Positions 1 through 10,217 of a stretch of DNA of 64,000 bases are shown here, in pieces. A model generated the notes under the pieces. It was given only the letters and a program-made list of their open reading frames with translations. It was not told where the DNA came from and made no database searches. Origin of the DNA: Anaerolineaceae bacterium (GTDB lineage Bacteria > Chloroflexota > Anaerolineae > Anaerolineales > Anaerolineaceae); the NCBI GenBank assembly GCA_030653365.1, contig JAURZL010000015.1, forward strand, positions 124,001 to 188,000. The letters run 5' to 3'. Within the stretch, counting starts at the first letter, position 1. Each line of letters starts with the position of its first letter. Made by a program: the position numbers and the translations under genes.

Positions 1-988
1 CTGGTTGTGGGTGGATCGAACAGAAGATGAAGTACCAATAACACACATTACCAATGGAATTCATACCAGCACCTGGATCGCACGGCAAATGAATCTCCTT
101 TTCCAAAAATATATATCACCAAACTGGTTGGAACATGTTGATGATCCTGAAATCTGGGAAAATATTGAAAAAATTCCGGATCATGAACTTTGGGCTGTTC
201 GAAAACATTTAAAACGAAAATTGACTGTCCATTGTAATGAAACTGCGCGAATTAAATGGCAACAAGGTGGGTTTCATCCTGTTCAAGTTGTCGCCAGTGG
301 TGTGCTGATGGAACCATATTCTTTGACGATTGGATTCGCACGGCGGTTTGCTACTTATAAACGGGCTAACCTTGTGTTCAGAGATTATGAACGCTTGATG
401 AACATTGTCACAAACGAACGAAAACCTGTTCAGATTATTTTCTCTGGAAAAGCGCATCCTGCTGATGAACCGGGTAAATTGATTATTCAACAGATCTACC
501 GGGCTGTTAAAGATGCCAAAATGGGTGGACGATTAATTTTCCTGGAAGATTATGACATGAATATCGCCAGATTATTGGTTCAGGGTGTTGATGTATGGTT
601 GAATACCCCACGAAGACCCAATGAAGCATCTGGAACCTCCGGCATGAAAGCTGCTTTGAATGGTGTTCTGAATTTTTCTGTATTGGACGGCTGGTGGCGA
701 GAAGGGTATAACGGTAAAAATGGATGGCCAATCGGTGATGATACTGAATACCAGGATATCAACCAACAGGATGAAATCGATTCACGAGAGCTTTATGATA
801 CATTAGAGAATGATATTATTCCGTTATATTACGATTCTCGGTCCGCTGATAATTTGCCTAATGAATGGATTGCAAAAATCAAAGAGACAATTCGTTCTAA
901 CGCACCAAAATTCTCCACAAGGAGAATGGTAAAAGAGTATGTGAATAGGATGTACGTAGGTGCAGCAGAAATGAATGTAGATAAATAA
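1..988 (+). CDS. Alpha-glucan (glycogen/maltodextrin) phosphorylase, C-terminal part; 5' end outside window
   Basis: This is the C-terminal ~328 residues of a GT35 alpha-glucan phosphorylase, which releases glucose-1-phosphate from glycogen or maltodextrins in the cytosol with a PLP cofactor. The reading frame is open to the left edge, so the gene starts outside the window. The conserved segments GFARRFATYKRANL, FSGKAHPAD and the PLP-lysine region EASGTSGMKAALNG are present, followed by the WPIGDD segment typical of the short 'alpha-glucan phosphorylase' subfamily common in Chloroflexota and actinobacteria. The next gene starts 8 bases downstream, suggesting co-transcription. Family assignment is firm; the exact glucan substrate is not readable from the sequence. 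Confidence 0.93.
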   Translation, partial: WLWVDRTEDEVPITHITNGIHTSTWIARQMNLLFQKYISPNWLEHVDDPEIWENIEKIPDHELWAVRKHLKRKLTVHCNETARIKWQQGGFHPVQVVASGVLMEPYSLTIGFARRFATYKRANLVFRDYERLMNIVTNERKPVQIIFSGKAHPADEPGKLIIQQIYRAVKDAKMGGRLIFLEDYDMNIARLLVQGVDVWLNTPRRPNEASGTSGMKAALNGVLNFSVLDGWWREGYNGKNGWPIGDDTEYQDINQQDEIDSRELYDTLENDIIPLYYDSRSADNLPNEWIAKIKETIRSNAPKFSTRRMVKEYVNRMYVGAAEMNVDK

Positions 989-996
989 GAGGATTT

Positions 997-1518
997 ATGC
1001 CTTTACCATCTTCACCAATTTTGATAATTCTGATCATTTTTTTACTACGTGTTTCCGATATGTCCCTGGATACCATTCGGGTTTTGTTTGTTTTTCGGGG
1101 AAAAAAAACACTGGCCTGGATATTGGGATTTTTCCAGTCCTTATTGTTTGTAATTGCCATTACCTCTGTGCTTGCGAATTTGGATAATTTTCTGAATATT
1201 ATTGCCTACGCAGCGGGGTTTGCTACAGGTAATGTGGTGGGGATGAACATCGAGAACCGTCTGGCAGTAGGACATATTCACATGACTGTTTTTAGTCCGT
1301 TTGCTGGCCCAAGAATTGCTGATGCTTTACGAAATTCTGGGTTTGGTGTTACGGAAGTGTCTGGAAGAGGTAGAAGCGGAATGGTATCAGTTCTGCATGT
1401 TGCAGTGTTAAGGAAAAAGGTTGATGAAGTGGAAACCATTGTTCTGGAAATGGACAAGGATGCTTTCGTCACCGCTGAAGATGTTCGCCCCATTCGAAGA
1501 GGTTTTTGGCGGGCATAA
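997..1518 (+). CDS. UPF0316/DUF5698-DUF2179 membrane protein
   Basis: A 173-residue protein with three hydrophobic segments in the first ~90 residues (around 5-25, 40-60 and 62-85), followed by a soluble C-terminal half of DUF2179 type (GHIHMTVFSPFAGPRIADAL...GRGRSGMV...). This arrangement is that of the UPF0316 family, whose molecular role is not established; DUF2179 resembles small ligand-sensing or ACT-like domains. The ATG follows an AGAGG ribosome site, 8 bases after the phosphorylase stop. A terminator hairpin follows. Function is unknown. Confidence 0.8.
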   Translation: MPLPSSPILIILIIFLLRVSDMSLDTIRVLFVFRGKKTLAWILGFFQSLLFVIAITSVLANLDNFLNIIAYAAGFATGNVVGMNIENRLAVGHIHMTVFSPFAGPRIADALRNSGFGVTEVSGRGRSGMVSVLHVAVLRKKVDEVETIVLEMDKDAFVTAEDVRPIRRGFWRA

Positions 1519-1535
1519 ACGATTTGAAAAGTAAA

Positions 1536-1567
1536 AGGCAGGGAGTGTGTAACCCTGCCTATTTTTT
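1536..1567 (+). terminator. Rho-independent terminator after the UPF0316 gene
   Basis: An 8-bp perfect stem (AGGCAGGG / CCCTGCCT) with a 9-base loop is followed by a T-rich run (ATTTTTTTAT). It lies between two converging genes. Confidence 0.85.
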
Positions 1568-2886
1568 TATTTCCCGATTTTTTTCACAATTAATGAAATT
1601 CCGCGTTTACTGACAACTGTGATTGGTGTACCCGCAGGCAGCTCGGTTTCATCCTCAGTAAAAGCACTCCATTCTTCTCCAGCTAATTGGATCGTTCCAT
1701 GGGGTGCCAATGCAGAATGAACATAACCTGTCAGTCCAATTAAAGATTCCATTCCAGTTCTTACAGGTGTTCGCATTGCTCGAATAGCAAATCGCAGGAT
1801 CACAAAAATACCACCAGCTAACAGAACCCCGGTAGATACGACCAGAGGAACTGAAACCTGAGGAAATCCAGGTGCTTCGATGGAGTTGAAAAGAACCAAT
1901 GAACCAACAATAAATGATAGTGCACCTGCAGCTGTCAGGGCACCATTAACAGGTGTCTTTATTTCCAGAATAAACAGGATGAACGCGGTTATCAAAAACA
2001 GAATACCAAACCAATTTACAGGTAAAACCCCCAAACCATACACAGCAAGAATCAGACAGACAGCTCCAATAAAACCAGCTACCCAACCACCCGGGTTGGA
2101 TAATTCTATGAAGATTGCCTGAACACCAATGGTTAGTAAAATAAACAAAATATTCGGATTGGTCAAAAACTGCAATAAGGTCTCAATAAAACTCATTTCG
2201 ACGGGGACCAAGACTGCATTATCCAGATTTAGGACTTTTTCACCACTGGCTAAATTTACTGTTTGACCATTAATCTTATTGACCAGATCGTTAATATCAT
2301 TGGCTATGAAATCAATCAATCCAACTTGCAGTGCTTCTTCGGCAGATGCAGCTTTCGCGGTTTCTATTGTTTCTTCGGCTAAGGCAACCGCATCTGGCCC
2401 ACGATTAACTGCCAGAGAACGAACAGAAGCTTTTAAAATCTCCTTTTGTTTTGCTTCAATCGTTTCTCCTAATTCTTCGCCCTGTCCACCAACCGGGCTG
2501 GCAGCCCCGATCGCAGTCTCGGGTGCCATCGCAGCGATGTGTCCAGCAAGGGTTATTAATGTTCCAGCACTTCCAGCAATTGCACCTCTCGGCGCCACAT
2601 AAACAACGACCGGTATTTGACTGGATCGGATATTCTGAATGATGGTATTCATTAAATCAATACTGCCACCAGGAGTATCCAATTGGAGAATCAGCAGTTC
2701 AGCCCCTTGTCTCTCCGCAGAGGATAATCCTCGATCAATATATCCAACCAAAGAAGGTGTTAATGGACCGCGAACTTCAATGGTTATAACTGTTGGTGAT
2801 ACGGATTGTCCATGAATTGTCTGCAATGGGAGTAAAAAGGTCAGTAGTATCCAGATTATCAAGGCAACAGATTTTGTTAATTTCAT
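1567..2886 (-). CDS. NfeD-family membrane-bound serine protease (ClpP-class)
   Basis: A 439-residue protein with an N-terminal signal segment (LIIWILLTFLLPLQTIHG), a ClpP/crotonase-fold protease domain (about 30-215) and a run of four to five membrane segments (about 235-370), ending in an NfeD OB-fold domain (about 375-435). The protease domain shows LQLDTPGGSIDLM and the nucleophile region RGAIAGSAGTLI, with the expected Ser, and a downstream Lys-rich helix. This is the long NfeD1b form, a membrane protease linked in other organisms to stomatin-like proteins and membrane quality control; no stomatin gene is seen next to it here. It is monocistronic, divergent from dnaK. Confidence 0.9.
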   Translation of the reverse strand: MKLTKSVALIIWILLTFLLPLQTIHGQSVSPTVITIEVRGPLTPSLVGYIDRGLSSAERQGAELLILQLDTPGGSIDLMNTIIQNIRSSQIPVVVYVAPRGAIAGSAGTLITLAGHIAAMAPETAIGAASPVGGQGEELGETIEAKQKEILKASVRSLAVNRGPDAVALAEETIETAKAASAEEALQVGLIDFIANDINDLVNKINGQTVNLASGEKVLNLDNAVLVPVEMSFIETLLQFLTNPNILFILLTIGVQAIFIELSNPGGWVAGFIGAVCLILAVYGLGVLPVNWFGILFLITAFILFILEIKTPVNGALTAAGALSFIVGSLVLFNSIEAPGFPQVSVPLVVSTGVLLAGGIFVILRFAIRAMRTPVRTGMESLIGLTGYVHSALAPHGTIQLAGEEWSAFTEDETELPAGTPITVVSKRGISLIVKKIGK

Positions 2887-3062
2887 TTTTTCCTCATTTC
2901 TTAATAAGATTATAAATTCCCTTCAACTTAAAAACAAGAAAAGGTGGAGGATGAGAAAAAAAAATTAAACGCTTATCTTATTCTTACCTTATGTTAACAA
3001 AAATCTATGATCCAAAAGTTAAGCTTATAGATGAAAGTTTTTTTTCAAATGGAGGTACAAAA

Positions 3063-4937
3063 ATGTCAAAGATTATTGGTATCGATTTAGGTACAACAAA
3101 CAGCGTCGTATCCATTATGGAAGGTGGAGATCCTATTGTAATTAACACGATTGAAGGATCCCGTCTATGTCCATCTGTGGTCGCGTTTAATAAGAATAAG
3201 GAACGATTGGTTGGACAAAATGCCAAACGGCAGGCGGTAATTAACCCGGAAAATACCATCACTTCCATTAAGCGTTTTATGGGACGAAGATTTGACGAGG
3301 TTGATCAGGAAAAAGACATGGTGCCTTACAATGTGGTTAAAGGTCCATCTGGGGATGCTCGGGTGAAAATTCCTATCACTGGAAAAGAATATTCACCCCA
3401 AGAGATATCTGCCATGATTTTGGCAAAACTTAAATCAGATGCAGAGTCTTATTTAGGACATTCTGTTTCACAAGCGGTTATTACCGTACCTGCGTACTTT
3501 AATGATAGCCAACGCCAGGCAACAAAAGATGCTGGAAGGATAGCTGGTCTGGATGTTTTACGAATTATCAATGAACCTACTGCATCAGCGTTGGCATATG
3601 GGTTGGATAAAAAAATCAATCAAAAATTGTTGATATTTGATCTTGGTGGAGGAACATTTGATGTCTCAATCTTAGAAGTGGGAGACGGTGTTTTTGAAGT
3701 GAAATCTACCAATGGTGATACCCATTTGGGGGGAGATGATTGGGATGAAGCAATTGTCAATTGGGCAGCTGACGAATTTAAGAAAGATAATCAGATAGAT
3801 TTACGTAATGATAAACAGGCCTTACAACGTCTTAGAGAAGCAGCCGAAAAAGCGAAAATTGAACTTTCTTCCGTAATGGAAACAGAAATTAATCTGCCTT
3901 ACATCACTGCTGATATGAATGGTCCAAAGCATTTGATTATGAAAATTTCAAGGTCGAAATTTGAGCAAATGACGTCTCATCTGATTGAACGATTACGAAT
4001 TCCATTCGAGAAAGCACTGAAGGATGCTACCTTATCCACTTCCCAAATCGATGAGGTTGTGCTGGTAGGAGGTTCCTCCAGAATGCCAATGGTGCAGGAT
4101 ATGGTCAAATCTATCACCGGTAAAGAAGCGAATAAATCAGTAAATCCTGATGAAGTTGTCGCATTAGGAGCAGCAGTGCAGGCAGGTGTGCTTTCAGGTC
4201 AGGTCAAGGATGTGCTTTTACTGGATGTTACCCCCTTATCATTAGGTGTTGAGACTGTAGGTGGTGTGATGACACGAGTAATTGAAAGAAACACGACCAT
4301 TCCTGTAAAGAAATCACAAATTTTCTCGACTGCGGAAGATAATCAACCAGCTGTAGATATCCATGTTTTACAAGGTGAACGACAGCTCGTGACTGATAAT
4401 ATTAGCCTTGGGCGTTTCCGTTTAGATGGAATTCCTTCTGCAACCAGAGGATTACCACAAATTGAGGTGACTTTTGATATTGATGCTAATGGTATTTTAA
4501 ACGTTACCGCAAAAGATAGAACCTCAGGAAAAGAACAAAAAGTTACCATTTCCGCATCCACAAACCTTGATAAATCGGAAATTGATCATCTGGTTCAGGA
4601 TGCAAAACAACACGAAGCAGATGACCTGCTTAAACGAGAATTAATTGACTCCAAAAACAGTGCAGATCAAATGATTTATATGATCGAAAAAGAATTGAAG
4701 GATGCATCAGTAACTGGTGATTCTCAAATGAAAATGGTGCTTGAGTCAAAATCTATTAATTTACGTGAACTGGTGAATAATAACAATACTACAGAAATTC
4801 GAGATTTGACAAAGGAACTTGAAGAATTGCTTCAGAAGTATAAGATGAGTAAAAACGTCCAGGAAGAATCTCAAGAAGATGATAAAGTAGATGAAAATGG
4901 GGAAGAAGTGATTGAAGGAGAATTTCAGGAGATGTAA
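3063..4937 (+). CDS. dnaK: Chaperone protein DnaK (Hsp70)
   Basis: Full-length Hsp70 of 624 residues: ATPase domain ([35 protein letters not shown]), interdomain linker ([12 protein letters not shown]) and substrate-binding domain, ending in an acidic tail [11 protein letters not shown] longer frame opens at 2991, but the ATG at 3063 is preceded by GGAGG at good spacing and matches the family N-terminus, so I place the start there. No grpE or dnaJ adjoins it and no CIRCE operator lies upstream, unlike groES in this window. It is followed by a strong terminator shared with pyrH. Confidence 0.98.
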   Translation: MSKIIGIDLGTTNSVVSIMEGGDPIVINTIEGSRLCPSVVAFNKNKERLVGQNAKRQAVINPENTITSIKRFMGRRFDEVDQEKDMVPYNVVKGPSGDARVKIPITGKEYSPQEISAMILAKLKSDAESYLGHSVSQAVITVPAYFNDSQRQATKDAGRIAGLDVLRIINEPTASALAYGLDKKINQKLLIFDLGGGTFDVSILEVGDGVFEVKSTNGDTHLGGDDWDEAIVNWAADEFKKDNQIDLRNDKQALQRLREAAEKAKIELSSVMETEINLPYITADMNGPKHLIMKISRSKFEQMTSHLIERLRIPFEKALKDATLSTSQIDEVVLVGGSSRMPMVQDMVKSITGKEANKSVNPDEVVALGAAVQAGVLSGQVKDVLLLDVTPLSLGVETVGGVMTRVIERNTTIPVKKSQIFSTAEDNQPAVDIHVLQGERQLVTDNISLGRFRLDGIPSATRGLPQIEVTFDIDANGILNVTAKDRTSGKEQKVTISASTNLDKSEIDHLVQDAKQHEADDLLKRELIDSKNSADQMIYMIEKELKDASVTGDSQMKMVLESKSINLRELVNNNNTTEIRDLTKELEELLQKYKMSKNVQEESQEDDKVDENGEEVIEGEFQEM

Positions 4938-4942
4938 GTTGT

Positions 4943-4980
4943 AAAAAAAGTGGGCTGTTTTGATTGCAGCCCACTTTTTT
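4943..4980. terminator. Bidirectional terminator between dnaK and pyrH
   Basis: A long stem (AAAAAAAGTGGGCTG / CAGCCCACTTTTTT) with a 9-base loop is T-rich on both strands, so it can end dnaK on the plus strand and pyrH on the minus strand. Confidence 0.9.
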
Positions 4981-4984
4981 TCAT

Positions 4985-5758
<774 letters not shown>

Positions 5759-5761
5759 TTA

Positions 5762-6370
5762 TTAACCTTCTGTTGTTGTTTCACCTAATGCCCAGCGAGC
5801 AAAGCGGCGGACTACTATGTTTTCACCTAATGAAACAACTTTTTCATTTATCAATTGTTGAATTGTGATTTCCTCATTACGGATATAAGGTTGACGCATC
5901 AAAACCATTTCATTTTTAAATTTCTCTATTGTGCCGTCAACAATTCTTGGAATAATCGCCTCGGGTTTGCCATCTTCGCGAGCTTTAGCTGTTGCTATTT
6001 GTGCTTCTTTATCGAGGACTTCCTGGGGGATGTCAGCTTCAAGAATATACTCGGGTGATGTTGCTGCAATTTGAAGAGCTAACTCATGCGCTAATTCACG
6101 GAATGATTCTGAGCGACCAACAAAATCTGTCTCAACATTTACTTCAACCATCACACCAACACGACCATTGCCATGATTATAAAGTTCCACCACCCCTTCT
6201 GAGGCGTTTCGTGATGCTCGTTTTGCTGCTGTAGCTAACCCTTTTTCTCGTAAGAAATCCAACGCTTTATTGAAATCACCATCAGCACTTTCCAAGGCTT
6301 TGCGACAGTCTAAAATGCCAGCGCCAGTGGATTCACGTAATTTTTTGATATCTTCTGTTGAAATTGCCAT
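5762..6370 (-). CDS. tsf: Translation elongation factor Ts
   Basis: EF-Ts catalyses GDP/GTP exchange on EF-Tu. The protein is 202 residues, the short form also seen in Thermus and chloroplast-like lineages, lacking most of the C-terminal module of the E. coli protein. It has the N-terminal UBA-like segment (KKLRESTGAGILDCRKALE) and the conserved core (NVETDFVGRSESFRELAHELALQIAA). It follows rpsB by 47 bases in the classical rpsB-tsf order. Confidence 0.97.
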   Translation of the reverse strand: MAISTEDIKKLRESTGAGILDCRKALESADGDFNKALDFLREKGLATAAKRASRNASEGVVELYNHGNGRVGVMVEVNVETDFVGRSESFRELAHELALQIAATSPEYILEADIPQEVLDKEAQIATAKAREDGKPEAIIPRIVDGTIEKFKNEMVLMRQPYIRNEEITIQQLINEKVVSLGENIVVRRFARWALGETTTEG

Positions 6371-6417
6371 TTTTAAAAATTCCTCAATTCTAATTCAATC
6401 CTGATTTAGGAAATCGT

Positions 6418-7560
6418 TTACTCAGTTTCCACAATTTCAGAATCGTCTGATAATTCTTCTTCATCAACATCTTCAGATACTACTTTGGCTTTTTTTGTTG
6501 ATTTGGCTTTAGTGGTTTTCTTTGCCTTTGTAGCTGGTTTTTTGACGACAGTTTCTTCTTCTGTTTCTTCTGTTTCTACTGCTTCTACTGCTTCTACTGC
6601 TTCACTATCGTCTACGTTGATAATTTCTTCTTTTTCTTCTTTTACTTTCTTAGCTTTTTTTACAACTACATCTTCAACGATAACTTCTTCTGCAACTACT
6701 TCATCAATAACTGCTTCATCAATAACTGCTTCTTCTTCTTTATCAAGTTTTGCCAATGTTGATGCGCCTAACAAAGTTTCATCAGCTAATTCGGCGTCTT
6801 CTTCCATCCGGCGGCGAACGATAACTGGTTTTTCTTCACCAGAGGTAAGATTTTCTTCAAAATCTTCATCTTTGCGCAAGGATTTACCTTCAAGTACAGC
6901 ATCAGCAATTTTTGAAACCATTAATTTAATCGCTCGAATTGCATCGTCATTCGAAGGAATTACGTAATCTACATTACGAGGATCACAATTTGTGTCTACC
7001 ATTGCAATAATGGGAACACCTTTGAGATTTGCTTCGTGGACAGCTGTTTCTTCCCGACTAACATCTATGATGAAAAGCAAATCAGGAATTTTTTTCATAT
7101 TACGAACACCGCTCAACTTAATGAGAAGGCGATTGATTTCCCGATCGATCATCAATGCTTCTTTTTTGGTGTATGAATTGATTTCTCCAGTCTCGTGGAG
7201 ACGTTCGAGGCGGTCTAACTCACCAATTCTTTGACTGATGGTTGTCCAATTGGTTAATGTTCCACCTAACCATCTTTCAGTTACGAAAGGCATCCCACAT
7301 CGAAGAGATTCTTCTTTGATGGTCTCTTGCGCTTGACGTTTTGTGCCAACGAACAAGATTGTTCCACCACCAGCCACAGTATCGCGTACAAGATTGTAGG
7401 CAGCATTAATTGCCTTGACTGTTTGTTGCAGATCAAGGATGTGAATACCATTGCGTTCCGTAAAAATGAACGGACGCATTCCAGGGTGCCACTTATTGGT
7501 TCTATGACCAAAGTGAACACCACTTTCCAAGAGCGCTTTCATGGAAATTACAGATGCCAT
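6418..7560 (-). CDS. rpsB: 30S ribosomal protein S2 with a long low-complexity C-terminal tail
   Basis: Residues 1 to about 230 are a normal S2 ([47 protein letters not shown]-type NTNCDP loop as [19 protein letters not shown]). Residues ~230-380 are an extra tail, first acidic with valine repeats ([23 protein letters not shown]) and then lysine-rich ([14 protein letters not shown]), ending acidic. Typical S2 is 230-260 residues, so the tail adds ~130. The frame has no interruption. An ATG at 7560 is preceded by AAGGAG with wide spacing; an internal Met7 is an alternative start. First gene of rpsB-tsf-pyrH. Confidence 0.96.
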   Translation of the reverse strand: MASVISMKALLESGVHFGHRTNKWHPGMRPFIFTERNGIHILDLQQTVKAINAAYNLVRDTVAGGGTILFVGTKRQAQETIKEESLRCGMPFVTERWLGGTLTNWTTISQRIGELDRLERLHETGEINSYTKKEALMIDREINRLLIKLSGVRNMKKIPDLLFIIDVSREETAVHEANLKGVPIIAMVDTNCDPRNVDYVIPSNDDAIRAIKLMVSKIADAVLEGKSLRKDEDFEENLTSGEEKPVIVRRRMEEDAELADETLLGASTLAKLDKEEEAVIDEAVIDEVVAEEVIVEDVVVKKAKKVKEEKEEIINVDDSEAVEAVEAVETEETEEETVVKKPATKAKKTTKAKSTKKAKVVSEDVDEEELSDDSEIVETE

Positions 7561-7917
7561 TGTTTTACTTTCTCCTTATTAATTTTCGTTAGTCCTCCGT
7601 TCTCGTCAACCCATTAATCAGAACATCTATGATGCACGCTGATATGGTCAGAGAACGTGTGTAATAGTACTGCTTTACGCAGCCGGATTAGTATATCATA
7701 CTTCCAGCAAAATCGTCCAGAAATTATTGAAAAGTGGAGAATATTCAGTTTAAAGCCAAAAGTCAATAGGAAACGAATTTTGATCGGATTTAGCAATTCA
7801 GGAAACTGAGAATATTCTATAATTGATTATCAAAATGTGTTAAATCATTATAACAGACGCATAATTGTTACATCTTTATGCTTTCCTGAAATTGAAGTTT
7901 TTCAAAAGGTGGAAAAA
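7561..7917. promoter_or_regulatory. Divergent rpsB/surE intergenic region with structured rpsB leader
   Basis: On the minus strand a -10-like TATACT (7695-7690) with a poor -35 would give an rpsB leader of about 120 bases. Inside it, CGTTCTC (7657-7651) can pair with GAGAACG (7604-7598) just upstream of the ribosome site, a possible autoregulatory structure as known for other S2 leaders; this is inference. On the plus strand TATAAT at 7818-7823 is a candidate surE -10 box, giving a long 5' leader. No other gene or RNA was seen in these 357 bases. Confidence 0.4.
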
Positions 7918-8682
7918 ATGCATATCCTGGTTACAAACGATGATGGAATTTTTAACCCTGGAATTATCCAGTTAGCAAAATCGATGCTGAAATTAGGAAA
8001 AGTAACAGTATTAGCACCAGATAAGAACTGGTCTGTTTCAGGGCATAAAAAAACCTTACATAAACCCTTGCGAGTCAAAAAAGTGGAATTGATCGAAGGA
8101 ATAGAGGCATTTTCTTCCGATGGAGCCCCATCGGATTGTGTTGCTTTGGCATTGTTAGGTTTGATTACGGAAAAAATTGATCTGGTTGTTTCGGGGATCA
8201 ATCCCCATGCAAACATTGGCAATGATGTTACTTATTCCGGCACAGTTACAGCTGCTTTTGAAGCTGCAATATCCGGGGTGCCTGCCTTGGCTTTCTCTTT
8301 AGATTCACCAGATAATATTGATGGAGATTGTGATTATTCGGTTGCAGGGGCTGTCGCGACCACAATTGCAGACAATGTAATTAAATTTGGACTGCCAGTA
8401 AAAACAATCCTGAGTGTAAATGTTCCATATTTAAAAATTGACGAAATTAGAGGGTTTCAAATAACCAGGCAAGGATTACGTCTGTATCGTGATGCTCTGG
8501 TTGTTCGTGATGATCCAAGAGGTATTCCTTATTATTGGATAGGTGGGGAATTTCCACATGGTATCCCGGAAGCGGGTACTGATTACGGAGCTTTGAAGGA
8601 AGGATATGTATCGATCACACCACTGCAATTGGATATGACTGCTTATTCAACATTTGAGTACTTAAGTCAATGGAAATGGTGA
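7918..8682 (+). CDS. surE: 5'/3'-nucleotidase SurE
   Basis: A metal-dependent nucleoside monophosphate phosphatase of the SurE family. The start at 7918 gives the canonical N-terminus MHILVTNDDGIFNPGI with metal ligands D-D, followed by DKNWSVSGHKKTLH, SDGAPSDCVALAL and VVSGINPHANIGNDVTYSGTVTAAFEA. The protein is 254 residues, as expected. A longer frame opens at 7837, but AAAGGTGG upstream of 7918 and family length favour the shorter form. It stands alone, divergent from rpsB. Confidence 0.96.
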   Translation: MHILVTNDDGIFNPGIIQLAKSMLKLGKVTVLAPDKNWSVSGHKKTLHKPLRVKKVELIEGIEAFSSDGAPSDCVALALLGLITEKIDLVVSGINPHANIGNDVTYSGTVTAAFEAAISGVPALAFSLDSPDNIDGDCDYSVAGAVATTIADNVIKFGLPVKTILSVNVPYLKIDEIRGFQITRQGLRLYRDALVVRDDPRGIPYYWIGGEFPHGIPEAGTDYGALKEGYVSITPLQLDMTAYSTFEYLSQWKW

Positions 8683-8701
8683 TTTTCAACTGATTTATAA
8701 C

Positions 8702-8731
8702 TTGATTTTCTAACATCCGATTCTATATACT
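8702..8731 (+). promoter_or_regulatory. Sigma70-type promoter for the CBS-domain gene
   Basis: TTGATT (8702-8707) and TATACT (8726-8731) are separated by 18 bases, 57 bases upstream of the ATG. Confidence 0.6.
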
Positions 8732-8788
8732 AATGTTAATTATCAGTGCAACCATTAGTCATTTTTATTGGAAAGGAGATTAGTTTAT

Positions 8789-9214
8789 ATGAATGAGAAA
8801 CATACCGTCAGAGATTGGATGGTGGATCTGGTTGTTTTTGTTGATCCTGATCAAACGGTATACGAGATTCTTAGCATTATGCGTCGTCGTTATATTAATA
8901 GTGTGATGGTGAGAAAAAGTGAGGACAATCCTGAAATTGGTATTGTAACTTCACGAGATATCAGTGACAAAATTGTTGCTGAAAATCGAAATCCAAAAGA
9001 CATCAAAGTCAAAGAAATTATGTCATCTCCAGTTGTTGCTGCACATCAAAATTTGTCAGTTAAAGATTGTGCAATATTAATGAGGGAAAATCATATTCAT
9101 CATTTGCCTGTTAAAGATGATAGTGGTCTGATAATTGGTATGGTTTCCGCTAGTGATTTCCTCCTAATAGCCGAAGCGATGGGTACGAATTTCCAGGAAA
9201 GATCTCTATCTTAG
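8789..9214 (+). CDS. Two-CBS-domain protein
   Basis: A stand-alone 141-residue protein made of a tandem CBS pair (about 5-65 and 75-135), with repeats of the form TVRDWMV...VYEILSIMRRRYINSVMV and KVKEIMSSPVV...CAILMRENHIHHLPV. Such Bateman modules usually bind adenine nucleotides and sense energy state. The ATG at 8789 has GGAAAGGAG upstream; an in-frame TTG at 8768 lies before that site and is unlikely. No catalytic domain is attached and no partner is obvious. Confidence 0.88.
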   Translation: MNEKHTVRDWMVDLVVFVDPDQTVYEILSIMRRRYINSVMVRKSEDNPEIGIVTSRDISDKIVAENRNPKDIKVKEIMSSPVVAAHQNLSVKDCAILMRENHIHHLPVKDDSGLIIGMVSASDFLLIAEAMGTNFQERSLS

Positions 9215-9252
9215 GACAGTCACTGAAAACAGTAAGAATTCGGCGCATCGGT

Positions 9253-9258
9253 TATAAT
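9253..9258 (+). promoter_or_regulatory. Promoter -10 box of the CAP-domain gene (predicts a leaderless mRNA)
   Basis: A perfect TATAAT ends only 8 bases before the ATG at 9267, which places the expected transcription start at or within a base or two of the start codon. No Shine-Dalgarno sequence lies between. No good -35 is visible at the normal distance. Confidence 0.55.
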
Positions 9259-9266
9259 ACCCAACA

Positions 9267-10205
9267 ATGCGTCGAATTTTTATTTTTGTAATTGTATTTA
9301 CATTTTTCTTCTCAATTGCTTCACTTCATTCTGCCATGCCCATTCAAGCGCAAGCAAATAGTGCAAATGATTTGATCATTGCGGTCAATTCTTTAAGGGC
9401 AAATAATAATCTCACTGCCTATGAGGTTGACAATAGTTTGATGGCTTCTGCACAACAACATGCGGAATATATGGCAGAAATAAATCAGATCACACATGCA
9501 CGGGAAGATGGGTCTTCTCCCAGTACGCTTGGTTTTATTGAAAATATTGCAGGGGGTATTAATCTAACTGTCCAGGTTGTTGTGTCCTCCATGTGGACTG
9601 ACGCATTGCATTGGAACACCATGGTAGGTATTCCTTTTGGAAAAGTTGGGGCTGGTGTGGCCGTGAAGGATGGCATGGTCTATTATGTGCTGCAAGTTCA
9701 GAGAATCGAAAGCGGACTTCAGGCACAACCTACGATAAATTACCAAATAACACCTGACCCTGATTTGATTAGTGCGGTTATGACTGCAACACCCCAATTG
9801 GATGGATCAATTATTCATGAGGTCCAGGATGGACAATCATTATGGGCAATTGCGATTGCGTATAAAATTACCGTTGCAGACCTGATTCAATGGAATAGTT
9901 TGCTTCCAACTCCGGTTATTTTTGTTGGAGAACGTCTGGTCGTTCAAATTGCACCCACTCCAACAGTATCCCCAACCATTACCAATACTTCCATTCCGCC
10001 TACAAGAACGATAACCCCCAGTCAAACACCAATAACACCTAAACCGACAGCAACCATTACGCCGACTCCTACACCGTCTCCGCAACCTCCATTCTCAATT
10101 TACAATATGGAAAGACAGCAACGTCAGAGGATTGGGTGGGGAATGGCAGCAATCAGTCTGATGGGTTTGTTGTTCGTGGTTATCAGAGGTTTTATTCGTA
10201 AATAA
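9267..10205 (+). CDS. Exported CAP/SCP-domain protein with LysM and C-terminal membrane anchor
   Basis: A 312-residue protein: signal segment (FIFVIVFTFFFSIASLHSAMPIQA), CAP/SCP domain (about 32-155; NSLRANNNLTAYEVDNSLMASAQQHAEYM, ENIAGG), LysM domain (about 178-232; HEVQDGQSLWAIAIAYKITVADLIQWN), a Thr/Pro-rich linker (about 233-275) and a final hydrophobic helix (IGWGMAAISLMGLLFVVI) with basic end. It should sit on the outer face of the membrane with the CAP domain bound near the cell wall. The role of bacterial CAP proteins is poorly known. The start codon has no ribosome site and lies right after a TATAAT. Confidence 0.85.
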   Translation: MRRIFIFVIVFTFFFSIASLHSAMPIQAQANSANDLIIAVNSLRANNNLTAYEVDNSLMASAQQHAEYMAEINQITHAREDGSSPSTLGFIENIAGGINLTVQVVVSSMWTDALHWNTMVGIPFGKVGAGVAVKDGMVYYVLQVQRIESGLQAQPTINYQITPDPDLISAVMTATPQLDGSIIHEVQDGQSLWAIAIAYKITVADLIQWNSLLPTPVIFVGERLVVQIAPTPTVSPTITNTSIPPTRTITPSQTPITPKPTATITPTPTPSPQPPFSIYNMERQQRQRIGWGMAAISLMGLLFVVIRGFIRK

Positions 10206-10217
10206 TCTCGTTTCGGA

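Noticed and set aside
2950..2967. Five-codon frame with an upstream GGTGGAGG before dnaK
   Set aside because: The ribosome site is immediately next to the ATG, the peptide is trivial, and nothing links it to regulation.
2991..3062. N-terminal extension of DnaK
   Set aside because: The family N-terminus and GGAGG site both place the start at 3063.
6485..6967. 160-codon plus-strand frame rich in Ser, Thr and Val
   Set aside because: It is the antisense of the low-complexity tail of S2; it has no ribosome site and its composition follows from the repeats.
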